A stretch of 64,000 nucleotides of DNA, taken from contig OY756957.1 of assembly GCA_963580455.1 (NCBI GenBank), positions 20,129,001 through 20,193,000 on the forward strand, in the 5' to 3' direction. This DNA comes from Euonymus europaeus. Lineage: Eukaryota > Streptophyta > Magnoliopsida > Celastrales > Celastraceae. Below are positions 46,801-59,517 of this stretch, one piece after another; position 1 is the first letter of the stretch, and each line of letters begins with the position of its first letter. The notes under the pieces were generated by a model. It was not told the DNA's origin. It did no database searches and was given only the letters and a program-made list of their open reading frames with translations. A program made the translations under genes and the position numbers.

Positions 46801-49800
46801 CCCAACTCTATCCCTTAGAAGAGCTTTTAACAATTTTACCTATTTGGAATGAAAGTTTGTCTGTTGGCAACCAAAGAATCTACGAAGCCTATTCTCCTAA
46901 AATTTGACATAAAATAACTATTAAAATTGTACATCGAACAATCTAGATGGTTCGGAATAACCCAACAGTCTCTTTATAGGAGCTTTTAACGGTTTTGACT
47001 ATTTGAGAACGAAAGTTAGTCTTCCGGAAATGAAATAATCTACGAAGCCTATACTCATAAAATTGAACATAAAATAACTATAAAAATGGTTCCGAATTAC
47101 CCAACTGTACACCGAACAACCTAGATGGTTCCGAATCACCCAACTCTCTCCTTAGAGGAGCTTTTAACGGTTTTGCCTATTTGAGATTGGGAATTGGTCT
47201 TTTGGAAACGAAAGAAACAATCTACGAAACCTATACTCGTAAAATTCGACATAAACTAACTAAAAAAATGTACACCGAACAACCTTGATGGCTTCGAATT
47301 ACCGAACTCTCCCCTTAGAGGAGCGTTTGACAATTTTTGCCCATTTCAGAACGAAAGTTAGTCATTCGGCAACGAAACAATCTACGAACGAAGCTTATAG
47401 TTATATAATTCGACGTAAACTAACTATAAAAACTGTACACCGAACAACCTAGATAATTCTGAATTACGCAACTCTCTCCTTGGAGGAGCTTGTAACGGTT
47501 TTTTGCCTATTTGAGATGGAAAGTTGGTCTTTTGGAAACAAGACAATCTACAAAGCCTATACTCGTAAAATTCGACATAAAATAACAATAAAAAGTGGAC
47601 ACCAAACAACCTAGACGGTTTGGAATTACCCAACTCTCTCCTTAGATGAACGATTTTGGCTATTTGAGAACAAAAATTGATCTTTTTGCAATGAAACACT
47701 CTACAAAGCCTATAATCGTAAAATGTGACATAAAATAACTATAAAAAGTGTACATCAAACAACCTAGATGGTTTGCAATAACTAAAATCTTTCATTGGAT
47801 GACTTTTTAACTGGTTTGCCTATTTGATAAAAAAGTTGGTCTTTGGGCAACGAATCAAACTACAAAGCCTATATACGTAAAATGTGACATAAAATAACTG
47901 CAAAAAGTGTACACCGAACAACCTAGATGGTTTGGAATAACCCAAATCCCTCATTAAGAGGAGCTTTTAACAAGTTTGCCAATTTGAGAACGAAAGTTGG
48001 TCTTTTGGCAACGAAACAATCTTCGAAGCCTATACTCATAAAATTTGACATAAAATAACAGTAAAAAGTATATACTGATCAACCTATATGGTTCGGAATT
48101 ACCCAACTTTCTCCTTAGAGTATTTTCTAACGGTTTTGCTTATTTGAGAATGAAAGTTGATCTTTTGGCAAACGAAATAGTCTACAAAGCCTATACTCGT
48201 AAAATTTGACATAAAATAACAAGAAAAAGTGTCCACTACTACATGGTTTGCAATAACTCAACTCTCTCATTACAGGGGATTTTAACGGTTTTGTCTATTT
48301 GAGAACACAAGTTGGTCTTTTGGCAACGAAACAAGCTACAAAGCCTATACTCGTAAAATGTGACAAAAAATAACTGTAAAAAGTGTACACCGAACAACAA
48401 AAATGGTTTCGAATAACCCAATTCTCTCATTAAGAGGAGCTTTTAATGGGTTTGCCAATTTGAGAACGAAAGTTGGTCTTTTGGCAACAAAACAATCTAT
48501 AAAATCTATACTCATAAAACTTGACATAAAATAACAATAAAAACTGTACACCGGACAACATAGATGGTTCGTAATTACTCAACTCTCTATTTAGATGAGC
48601 TTTTAACAACTTTACCTAGTTGAAACGAAAGTTTGTCTGTTGGTAACGAAACAATCTATGAAGCCTATTCTCATAAAATTTGATATAAAATAACTATAAA
48701 AATTGTACACCAAACAGCCTAGGTGGTTTAAAATTACCCAATTCTCTCCATAAAGAAGCTTCTAACGGTTTTGCCTGTTTGGGAACAAAAGTTGGTATTT
48801 TGGCAACGAAACAATTTACAAAGCCCATCTCATAAAATTTGATATAAAATAGAAATAAAAAGTATACACCGAACAACCTAGATGGTTCGAAATTACCCAA
48901 CTCTCTCCTTATAGAAGCTTTTAACGGTTTTGCATATTTGGACACGAAAGTTGGTCTTTTGACAAAGAAACAATCTACGAATCCTATACTCGTAAAATTT
49001 GACATAAAGTAACTATAAAATGTTTACACTGAACAACCTAGATGGTTAGGAATTACCAAACTCTCTCCTTAGAAGAGCTTTTAACGGTTTTGCCTATTCG
49101 AGAACAAAAGTTGGTCTTTTCACAACGAAACAATAAACGAAACCTATACTAGTAAAAAAAGGACATAAAATAACTATAAAATGTGTACAGCGAATCATCC
49201 AGATAGTTCAGAATTACCCAACTCTATTCTTAGAGGTGCTTTTAATGGTTTCGACTATTTGAGAACGAAAGTTGGTATTTTGGCAACGAAAGAATCTACG
49301 AAGCCAATACTCATAAAATTTGACATAAAATAACTGTAAAAAGCGTACACTGTGTTACCTAGATGGTTTACAGGAACTCAACTCTCTCATTAGAGGAGCT
49401 TTTAACGGTTTTACCTACTTGAGAACAAAAATTGGTCTTTTGGCAATGAAACAAACTACAAAGCCTATACTTGTAAAATGAAACATAAAATAACTATAAA
49501 AAGCGCATACTCGAAAAATTTGACATGAAAGAACAATAAAAATTATAAACCGAACAACCTAGATGGTTCAGAATTACCCAACTCTATTCTTAGAGGAGCT
49601 TGTAACGGTTTTGCCTATTTGACAATGAAAGTTGGTCTTTTGACAACGAAACAATCTAGATGGTTTAAAATTATCGAACTCTCTCCTTAGAGGAGCTTTT
49701 AGTGGTTTTGCCTGTTTGAGAATGAAAGTTGGTCTTTTGGCACCGAAACAATCTACGAAGCCTATACTCAAAAAATTTGACAAGAAATAACGATAAAGAT

Positions 49801-52800
49801 TATATATTGAACAACCTATATGGTTCGGAATTACCCAACTCTATTCTTAGAGGAGCTTGTAACGGTTCTACCTATTTGGTAACGAAAGTTGGTCTTTTGA
49901 CAACGAAACAATCTACGAAGCCTGTACTCATAAAATTTGACATAAACTAACTATAAAAAGTATACACCGAACAACCAAGAGGGGTCGGAATTACCCAACT
50001 CTCCCGTTAGAGGAGCTTTTATAGGTTTTGGCTATTTGAGAATGAAAGTTGGTCTTTTGGCAACGAAACAATCTACGAAGGCTATACTCATAAAATTTGA
50101 CATAAGATAACAATAAAAAGTATACACTGAACAAAGTAGATGGTTCAGAATTACCCAACTCTCTCTTTAGAGAAGCTTTCAACGGTTTTGCCTATTTGGA
50201 CACGAAAATTAGTTTTTTGCCAATGAAACAATCTACGAAGCCTATTTTCATAAAATTCAACATAAGCTAACAATAAATATTGGACACCAAACAACCTAGA
50301 TGGTTCGGAATTACCCAACTCTCTCCTTAGAGTAGCTTTTAACGGTTTTGCTTATTTGAGAACGAAAGTTGGTCTTTTGACAACGAAACAATCTACGAAG
50401 CGTATACTCGTAAATGAGACGTAAAATAACTATAAAAAGCGTACACTGAACAACCTAGATGGTTTACAGGAACTCAACTCTCTCATTAGACGAGCTTTTA
50501 AAGTTTTGTCTATTTGAGAACAAAAGTTGGTCTTTTGGCAACGAAACAAACTACAAAGCCTATACTTGTACACCGAACAACCTAGATGTTTTAGAATAAC
50601 CCAACTCTCTTATAAAGAGGAGCTTTTAACTGGTTTGCCAATTTGAGAATGAAAGTTGATCTTTTGGCAACGAAACAATCTACGAACTCTATACTCATAA
50701 AATTTGACATAAAATAACAATAAAAAGTATACACTGAACAACCTTGATGGTTTGGAATTACCCAACTCTCTCTTTAGAGGAGCTTTTAACAGTTTTGCCT
50801 ATTTGGACACAAAAGTTGGTCTTTTGCCCGACACAATCTACGAAGCCTATTGTCATGAAATTCGACATAAAATAAGAATAAAAAGTGGACACCGAACAAC
50901 CTAGATGGTTCGGAATTACCCAACTCTCTCCATAGAGTAGCTTCTAACGGTTTTGCTTATTTGAGAACGAAAGTTGGTCTTTTGCTAACGAAATGGTCTA
51001 TAAAGCTTATAGTCGTAAAATTTGACATAAAATCACAATAAAAGTGTCCACCGAACAATCTACATGGTTCGCTATAACTCAACTCTCTTATTAGAGGAAC
51101 TTTTAACGGTTTTGCCTATTTGTGAACAAAAGTTTGTCTTTTGGCAATGACACAGACTACAAAGCCTATACTCGTATAATATGACATAAAATAACTGTAA
51201 AAAGTGTACACCGAACAACCTTGATGGTTCTGAATAACCCAACTCTCTCATGAGGAGGAGCTTTTAACGGGTTTGCTAATTTGAGGACAAAAGTTGGTCT
51301 TTTGGCAACAAAACAATCTACGAACTCTATACTCATAAAACTTTACGTAAAATAACAATAAAAAGTGTACACCGGACAACGTAGATCGTTCGTAATTACC
51401 CAACTCTCTCCTTAGAGGAGCTATTAACAGTTTAAACTATTTGGAACAAAAGTTTGTATGTTGGCAACGAAACAATCTACGAAGCCTATTCTCATAAAAT
51501 TTGACATAAAATAACTATAAAAATTGTACACCAAACAGCCTAGATGGTTTGGAATTACCCAATTCTCTCTATAGAGAATCTTCTAACGGTTTTACCTGTT
51601 TGGGAATGAAAGTTGGTCTTTTGGCAATGAAACAATCTACAAAGCCTATCTCATAAAATTTGACATCAAACAGCAATAAAAAGTATACACCGAAGAGCCT
51701 AGATGGTTCGGAACAATCCAACTCTCTCCTTATAGAAGCTTTTTAACAGTTTTGCCTATTTGGACAACGAAACAATCTATGAAACCTATACTCATAAAAT
51801 TTGACATAAAATAACAATAAAAAGTATACACTGAACAACCTAGATGGTTAGGAATCTAACTCTCTCTTTAGAAGAGCTTTTAACGCTTTTGCTTATTTGA
51901 GAACGAAAGTTGATTTTTTGGCAACGAAATAATAAACGATGACTATACTCGTAAAATTGGATATAAAATAACTATAAAAATTGTACACCAAATAGCCTAG
52001 ATGGTTCGGAATTACCCAATCCTCTCCATAGAGAAGTTTCTAACGGTTTTGCCTGTTTGGGAACAAAAGTTGGTCTTTTGGCAACGAAACAATCTACAAA
52101 GCCTATCTCATAAAATTTGACATAAAATAGCAATAAAAAGTATACACCAAACAACCTAGATGTTCAAAATTACCCAACTCTCTCCTTATTTTAACTGTTT
52201 TGCCTATTTGGACATGAAAGTCCGTCTTTTGACAACGAAACAATCTACGAAACATATACTCGTAAAATTTGGGGTAAAAAAACAATAAAAAGTGGACACC
52301 GAACAACCTAGATGATTCGGAATTACCCGACTATCTCCTTAGAGGAGCTTTTAACGGTTTTAGCTATTTGAGAACGAAAGTTGGTCTTTTGGAAACGAAA
52401 CAATCTATGAAACCTATACTTTCAACATAAAATTACAATAAAAACTAGAAACCAAAGAGCCCAGAGGGTTTGGAATTACCCAACTCTATTCTTAGAGCAG
52501 CTTTTAACAGTGTTGGCTATTTGAGAATGAAAGATGGTATTTTGCCAATGAAACAATCTACGAAGCCTATACTCATAAAATTCGACATAAACTAACTATG
52601 AAAAGTGTACGCCAAACAACCTAGATAGTTCCGAATTACCCAACTCTCTCCTTAGAGGACTTTTTAACAGTTTTACCTATTTGGAACGAAAGTTTGCCTC
52701 TTGGCAATGAGACAATCTACGAGACCTATTCTAGTAAAATTTGACATAAAATAACTATAAAAATTGTACACCGAACAGCCTAGATGGCTCGGAATTACGT

Positions 52801-54260
52801 AATTCTCTCCATAAAGAAGCCTTTAACGGTTTTCCTATTTCGGAACGAAAGTTGGTCTTTTTGCAACTAAAAAATCTACAAAGCCTATCTCATAAAATTT
52901 AACATAAAATAGCAATAAAAAGTATACACCGAACAACCTAGATGGTTCGAAATTACCCAACTCTCTCCCTATAGGAGCTTTCAATGGTTTTGCCAATTTG
53001 GACACGAAAGTTGGTCCTTTGAAAACGAAACAATCTACGAAGATGGTTCTTAAGTACCCAACTCTCTCCTTAGAGGACTTTTTAACAGTTCTACCTATTT
53101 GGAACGAAAGTTTGTTTCTTGGCAACGAAACAATCTACGAAGCCTATACTGGTAAAATTTGACATAAAATAACAATAAAAAGTGTACACCGAACAACCTA
53201 GATGGTTCAGAATTACCCAACTCTCTCCTTAGAGTAGCTTTTAACTGTTTTGCCTATTTTGCAACGAAAGTTTGTGTTTTTTCCAACGAAATAATCTACG
53301 AAGCCTATAACCATAAAATTCGACATAAACTAACTATGAAAAGTATACACTGAACAACCTAGATGGTTCCGAATTACACAACTCTCTCTTTAGAGGAGCT
53401 TTTAGAGGTTTTGCCTATTTGAGAATGAAAGTCGGTCTTTTGCCAACGAAACAATCTACGAAGCCTATACCGGTAAAATTTGACATAAAATAACAATAAA
53501 AAGTGTACATCGAATAACCTAGATGGTTCGGAATTACCCAACTCTCTCTTTGGAGGAGCTTTTCAAGGATTTGCCTTTTTTGAGAATGAAAGTTGGAATT
53601 TTGGCAATAAAACAATCTCAAAAGCCTATACTTGTATAATTCGACATAAAATAAAAAAGTGTACACCGAACAACCTACATGGTTTAGACTTATCCAACTC
53701 TCTCTTTAGATGGTTTAGCGATTTTGCCTGTTTGAGAATGAAAGTTGGTCTTTCGGCAACGCAACAATCTAAGAAGCCAATACTCATAAAATTCGACATA
53801 AACTAACTATGAATAGTTTACACCGAACAACCTAGATGGTTCCGAATAACACAACTCTCTCATTAAGAGGAGCTTTTAACGGTTTTCCCTATTTGAGAAC
53901 AAAAGTTGGTCTTTTGGCAACGAAACAATCTACGAAACCTATACTCGTAAAATTTGACATAAACTAACTATGAATAGTGTACACCAAACAACCTGGATGG
54001 TTCCGAATAACACAACTCTCATTAAGAGGAGCTTTTAACGGTTTTGCCTATTTGAGAACGAAAGTTGGTCTTTTGGAAACGAAACAATCTACGAAGCCTA
54101 GACTCATAAAATTCGAAATAAAATAACTATAAAAGTGTACAACAGACAACGTTGATGGTTCCTAATTACCCAACTTTCTCCTTAGAGGAGTTTTTAATAG
54201 TTTTACCTATTTGGAACGAAAGTTTTTCTCTTGGCAACGAAAAAATCTATGAATCCTATC
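43815..54260 (+). repeat. 160-bp satellite array D (about 65 monomers)
   Basis: The longest satellite block in the window. Monomer variants are unevenly spread; runs of similar variants suggest several rounds of local amplification, the clearest being an eight-monomer, 1300-bp repeat near 45.7-48 kb. Short rearranged units occur, for example 'taaaaatggttccgaattac' at 45781 and 47081, where about half a monomer is missing. Ends mid-monomer at the pararetrovirus remnant. No gene seen over more than 10 kb. Confidence 0.95.
45480..48080 (+). repeat. Tandem pair of a 1300-bp (eight-monomer) higher-order repeat
   Basis: Private variants recur 1300 bp apart in the same order: 'taaaaatggttccgaattac' (45781, 47081), 'tttgagattg' followed by an extra 'aaca' (about 45880, 47185), 'ggaaacaagacaat' (about 46235, 47535), the shortened 'gattttggct' monomer (about 46355, 47652) and 'gcaataactaaa' (about 46473, 47773). 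Limits are approximate. Confidence 0.75.
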
Positions 54261-54317
54261 CTCTTTGTTCTCCTCTTAATTACTTCTGTTATGTGCATCT
54301 TGGTATCGGAGCCAAAT
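54261..54317 (+). repeat. Left copy of the primer-binding-site repeat
   Basis: 'cctctttgttctcctcttaa' through 'tggtatcggagccaaat'. It matches 59518-59578 except for a 3-bp indel and a few substitutions. The segment TGGTATCGGAGCC (54301-54313) fits an initiator tRNA-Met primer site, as used by caulimovirids. Confidence 0.8.
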
Positions 54318-54449
54318 CCCCGGAGAGGTTGAGTAGTCGAGATTAGCTTGAGCTTTTAGGCTGTTGAGCTGTGAGAGCGTTTAAGCCATTGAGTCGCTGT
54401 AAAAGTCCTTTAGAAGCGTCATACGATAGACGTCTGAAAACTCCCTCTC

Positions 54450-55154
54450 ATGGCTTCTTTTATCCGTAGCTTGAGCAAAAGGAACACAAAAAGTTCCAGC
54501 TCCAATCCTTCTAATAATTCTGTTTGTATCTCGTAAGAATATTGAGGAATTAGTTTTTTCTGATATTGATGAAGTCCCTAATAAATGGACAATACCAAAA
54601 ATTGAACCATCTCATGTTTATAAGAGAGGATCATTTTCTCTTAAAACATCTTATATTGTTAAGACTGTAGAACATGCTAAACGCATTCAAGCAGAAAAGG
54701 AGGTCATACCCCTCTTACCACTAAAGCTTATAGCTAAGGAAATACTTCGCAAATATAACTATTTGCACATAGGATTGGTCCAAATTGCCCTTAAACCTCT
54801 CACCAGGGAACGTTTAAATACATCAATCCTTGCCTGTTTAAGAGACGGTTGTCATTATAATTTTACTGATTCACTCCTTAGTATGGTTGAAACAAGTTTA
54901 TACAAAGGACCAGTCTACTTTGACTGTTATCCTAACCTTACCCTTGCCTTAGATGATCCAAACCTTCAACACGCATTGCAATTAAATTTGAAAACTTGCG
55001 GCTATGACATGATGCCAGAATCTAGGAACATTAATGTCATTTATCGAATATGCTTTAAGGCCATGAATACTATGATCCCAAATGTCATTGGGCTTTCAAA
55101 AAAATGATCGACAACTTTATTCCAAGTTGACCATGCAAACGATAATCTAGTAGT
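54450..55154 (+). pseudogene. Caulimovirid movement protein (30K family), 5' part
   Basis: ATG at 54450 opens a Ser-rich start; the frame shifts near 54530 and again near 55105. The core has features of caulimovirid movement proteins: a segment around 54740-54800 with 'YNYLHIGLVQIALKPL', the 'GPVYFDCYPNLTLALDDP' region at about 54910-54970 with the family's conserved aspartate, and 'GYDMMPESRNINVIYRI' near 55010. In the family this protein lines plasmodesmata and lets virus pass from cell to cell. The gene is cut at 55154 by a solo LTR and goes on beyond it. With its frameshifts it cannot be expressed. Confidence 0.75.
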
Positions 55155-57650
55155 TGAAATCACTAGGCTAACACAAGAGGGGGGGGGGGGGGGGGGGGGT
55201 GAATTGTGTCTCCAAAAACTAAGTATAAACCCCAAATACAAAAACCACAATCTAAAAACGTACAAATGATCAAAACAGTGTTTATAGTACAAATCTGCCA
55301 CCCAACCAAGTAGATATTATTTGACCTAGCAATTCAAGTCCAAATGCAACGAAATTTGGTATGCAATATCACAATACCTTAATGAATACTATATCAAAAA
55401 TTCAGATCAAAATTCAAAGTCTAGATATATGAACAGTGCACGGACAGATTGCTATTCCAGAAAATTAACTATCAAAAGTATACCTAGAATCCACTAATCA
55501 CAAGTTGTTCAAACACAAGCAATATCCCAACAAGCAATGGCAGCAAGCAACACCCTAATATCAATTTCTAAGGCACACAAATCACTAATAGCACCAAACA
55601 AGAAAGGAAATCAAAAATAGAGTGCACAAGGATATATAGTGGTTCGGTGCTCACACCTACATCCACTACCTAAGCCCTCAAGCTTAGGATTTCCAAATCC
55701 ACTAAAGGATATAAATGGTTTTGCAAGTTCACCACAAACTTAGGGTTTTCAAGCACACCCCAAACTTGTACACCACCAAGGTTTGAAGCTAACCTTAAAC
55801 TTTCACACACCTCTCAAAGGTAATGCCCTCTAAAGGGACTTTTACAAGTGATTTGGTTTTTGGTTCTCTCAAGATTAGCTCTAAGCTATTTTGATGAGGA
55901 ACATTTAATCTCTCAATGTATAGCTCACTGGTAGGATATAAATTTGGCTCAAATTCGTGGCTTGCACTCAACCAAAGGTTCACACAAAGTCTCACAAAGA
56001 TGGAAATAAGTTTAGGAGAAGCTTTTGTGGAAAGTAGCTCAAGAACACTCAAAGAAATACCTTAATGATTTTGGCTTGAAAGTGTGTCTTAGCTTGAGGT
56101 TGATGAAGGGAAGATAATGAAAATAATCTCAGCAAATGATGATCAAAAGATCAAGAGAAGATCACTCAAAAATTGTAGAATCAAGAACAAAAGCTCTCTT
56201 GGTAATTTTTGCACATATATTTTCCAAGTGTGGAATGAAGCATGATTTTCCTCTTCATTTGTCTCCATTTAATCTTGGCCATTGGATCTTGTTAATCTTC
56301 AATCTCAGCCCTCAATCAACTTATAATCTCTGCCCTTCATCTTCAAAAACGAAATCAATCAACACCATTGAAAGGCTAGCCGTTATTGACTTTTGGTCAA
56401 CCTTTGATTCAAATTTCAAATCTTGGCTCCAAGGTTTGTTTGGATCTTTTGTGCTTCTTTTTAAACTCTTCTTCATGCTTACAAAGGCTTCAACACTCAA
56501 CCAAACAACCCCTGCAAGTCTCACACGAAATTCCCCCCAAAATACTTGAAAACAAGAACATAATAGTACATGGTGATGTGGACAATTTTCCTCCAAGTGT
56601 TTTGGCTCCAATCTTTTTCATTTGATTTCAAATGAATCCAAGGCTTCTCAAACTCCCTCCAAAGGCTCCTAAGGCTTTCTAGAAGGGTTATGACCGAGCC
56701 CCTACTCCAAATAAATCATCCAACATCAATTCAACTTAGTCTAACCCATGGAAGGTCAATTTGAGGAATTTAGGCTGTTTTGGATAAGAATGGGTTGCAC
56801 CAATTTAAGTCTTCTTCACTCCAAATTTGGTCAAGTTTCTCAATAAATATGTCTTAGACTATTTCCTAAATAAATCCTTCAATGTAGCTCACATAGTCTC
56901 AATTGCTCCCAAATAGGGTTTCCTAGGGGATTTCGGGTTCTAAGTGCCTAAACACTGAAACCTCAATACTCCATGACCATTTCACATCCTCAATTAATGT
57001 CCCAAATAAGTGTATGATTTTTACCTACAAAGAAATGAGTGATAGAACACTCCAATTTTGCTTGTAAGCTCAAAGAGCTTCAATGCTTGCACTTGGGTTA
57101 ACCAATATGATATAAGCTCAATAAAATTCAAGTAAGCACATGATAAATCAATTCATATATATAAGAATGTGCATACAAAACTTCACTTATAATTGAGGTC
57201 GTTTGGTCATTCAATTTGATCATGCAAATCTCAACTAGGATAGTTTCACAACTACACTAGTGAATTAATTTCAACTGACAAATTGAACCTGATAAACTTA
57301 AAATTGACCTGACACTATTGGACAATGAAACATTCCAGAGTGTCTTAAATAATTTTCAGAACAAGAATCAAGTCAATCAGAACTCATATGAATAAGTTAT
57401 GACTGTTCAACCAACGTGTGCGCAGTGTGATGTTGTGACAGATTTTAGCATCGAAAAATAAGTCAGTCCAGATTCATCCAATTTATATCAAACATGATCA
57501 ATCATGATTTCAAAGATATATAATGAAGCTTAAATCAGTAGATATAATTCATTTCATGATTTGTCCAAATTCATCCAAAGTTAAGCACAATCAAATAGTC
57601 CAATATGTATTTTTGCATCAAAACACAAATGTAGGACCTATGGTCCAACA
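55155..57650 (-). mobile_element. Solo LTR 2, same copia family as solo LTR 1 (2496 bp)
   Basis: Plus-strand ends TGAAATCACTAGG and GGTCCAACA, as in solo LTR 1, and homologous throughout. Flanks are GTAGT (55150-55154) and ATAGT (57651-57655), a 5-bp duplication with one difference. Compared with LTR 1 it has a 21-G run (55179-55199, against seven), a changed TATA region, and extra sequence in the middle (about 56050-56950). It interrupts the movement-protein ORF, and the coding frame resumes in phase after the duplication, which supports the boundaries. Confidence 0.9.
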
Positions 57651-57655
57651 ATAGT

Positions 57656-58028
57656 TCCTAAATCCATCCAATGGAAAGATGTTTCCATGCCTTCCAACTG
57701 GTTTTTAGAAGAAGCATTTGCCTCCACCACAAAGCCAGTCACACCGAGAAAAATGGAACAAATTGTCGAACACGATAATGGCGATGTTGAAATATTCTTT
57801 TCATCCAATAGGAAGGTTACTATCACCCCATCTAACCTTGACCTTAGAAGGACAAAACCCATACCATTTAGGCATAGTACTTCTTCCATCCCCGACTCCG
57901 TCAGAGGCACAACAGTCTCTACAAATAATATTCCCCACCAGTTTATAAACCACCATCTGCTCCATCTCCCTCGGAGGTTGGATCCAACGATTCCAACGAG
58001 AAGAATGAACCCACTCCGTCTGAATTAG
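57656..58028 (+). pseudogene. Movement protein, C-terminal part after the solo LTR
   Basis: Begins 'PKSIQWKDVSMPSNWFLEEA', a tail segment typical of caulimovirid movement proteins, with 'EIFFSSNRKVTITPSNLDL' and 'IPFRHSTSSIPDS' further on. Near 57925 the coherent frame changes: one frame runs to a stop at 58028, while another carries an acidic Ser/Glu-rich stretch directly into the next ORF. It is the continuation of the gene begun at 54450. Confidence 0.65.
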
Positions 58029-58788
58029 AATTCGACCCTCAAATTCCCAGCATTAACATGATTAAAGAACCTTTTGTTCCAGATTGCTCATATTTGAGCA
58101 AAGAGTTAATGGAACCTCACAATAAGCCGTTTAGGCTATGGTATGTTAAAACATATAACAAAGAAGAATTAGACTTTTTTAGGAAAAAGTTTTATGAACT
58201 TAGATTAATTGGTGCAAACATGCCATTTAAACAATGGTTTATGTTATACCAAGAAAGAGAATCCATTTCGGTTATTACTCAAAAACCCATAATAAAATGG
58301 ACTCTAGCTTCGGTGAAACAATAGAAGCCATCCACCCACCTGCAAAGCATGTCTTTTACAAAGAAATTGATGCTCTGCCTTTTGCTAAACCGTCAACGAC
58401 TGATTTAGTCTCTGCCGACATTCAAAGACAAGGTAATTTTACCAATATTCATTTAAAAACTTTGGCTAATCAGCTTGACAGAATCGAAAACCATCTTTCG
58501 ATTACTGAATCTACACCTTCTACATCAAGACCCATTCCCCCCAATCATCCATTCAAAAATACTTCTGAAAATGAAAGGCCAAAAGTTGACCCTGTGGTTA
58601 TCAAGCCACCCCCCATAATAACAGGAGATTCTAAAGAAAAAATATCTCAGCCCTGTGGAATTCTTGATGGTCTCTATGATGAAAAGGACTTATTAGAAAT
58701 TCTTCTCAAATTAAAAGAAGAATCACCTCAAGCTACTCAAACTGAGTTCACCGCAATTATTCTTACACCCTTTTTAGAGTCTATTTAA
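57930..58788 (+). pseudogene. Second pararetrovirus ORF, coiled-coil-like, unassigned
   Basis: An acidic linker leads to 'FVPDCSYLSKELMEPHNKPF' and 'YNKEELDFFRKKFYELRLIG' (58090-58215). After a frameshift near 58290 the other frame runs to 58788 with 'LKTLANQLDRIENHLS', a likely coiled coil, a Pro/Ser/Thr-rich stretch and an acidic C-terminal end. The arrangement recalls regions behind the movement domain, or virion-associated proteins, in caulimovirids, but I cannot name it. No zinc finger or protease motif is seen. Confidence 0.45.
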
Positions 58789-58821
58789 ATAGACTCCCTT
58801 CCTTGTTGTAAGCATCGAAAA

Positions 58822-58827
58822 AATAAA
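58822..58827 (+). terminator. Poly(A) signal candidate AATAAA
   Basis: AATAAA lies about 35 bases behind the last stop of the pararetrovirus ORF. Position fits, but A-rich sequence makes the motif common here. Confidence 0.4.
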
Positions 58828-58988
58828 GACTGAAGAAGCTATGTGTGATTATCCTTTGGTATCCTCTCTGCTTTAATTACATTCTGTATATTCCCCTCTA
58901 TCTGTTTCATAAGTATGCTCTGTACCCGCAACCTTGGTTGATCTGGTACATCAGAAACACTACTTCTCTGTTTATGCTCTATCTATGC

Positions 58989-59130
58989 ATCCTAACGGCG
59001 CCATAATCGGTCGGCTCTACCGCCTGTGGTAATAATGCCCAGAGGATTTTGTTGTTTCTATAATTGCTCATCCTTAATGGCGCCATAATCGGTCGGCTCT
59101 GCTGCCTGTGGTGATAAAGCCCAGAGGATT
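58989..59130 (+). repeat. Two-copy GC-rich cassette in the pararetrovirus intergenic region
   Basis: A unit of about 60 bases starting 'catccta' or 'catcctta' and containing 'ggcgccataatcggtcggct' and 'gcctgtggt' and ending 'gcccagaggatt' occurs at 58989-59048 and 59069-59130. Only a few positions differ. GGCGCC is itself palindromic and the two halves could pair into hairpins. The surrounding 700 bases are AT-rich and non-coding. Confidence 0.85.
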
Positions 59131-59517
59131 GTTTAAAACACTGTCTCTATCAATTATAATTCACGAATCGTTATACAATTGATAACTGTTTCTGGAATGA
59201 CTGTTTAAAACAAATCAGATCCATCGACTCGTACTATTATTTCCCTGTTGAAACTGGTGATATTAATTACTGCAATTTTTGGGAACCTATTCTAGTTAAA
59301 AAACTATAAAAATTATCATCATTTAATCACAATAATACATCTTATCTTGTTCAAATAACTCTGACTAAATTACAATTGCTTTATCAATGCAAGTTTGAAT
59401 TAAACAATGATAATTCGTTTTAATTACCTGTATGTTTGCCTCTATCTATTGCTTTATTCTTCTGTGTTATTTTTGTTATCGTGCTTTCTCTGCTCTACTT
59501 TATTTGTATTACCTCTT
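59131..59517. other. Pararetrovirus intergenic region, AT-rich
   Basis: No credible coding sequence. By position, upstream of the second primer-binding site, it should hold the viral promoter and transcript start. I see no convincing TATA box. Confidence 0.45.

Noticed and set aside
54763..55107. A host gene for a cell-to-cell movement factor
   Set aside because: The primer-binding repeats around it, the frameshifts and the caulimovirid-type motifs make a viral remnant the better reading.
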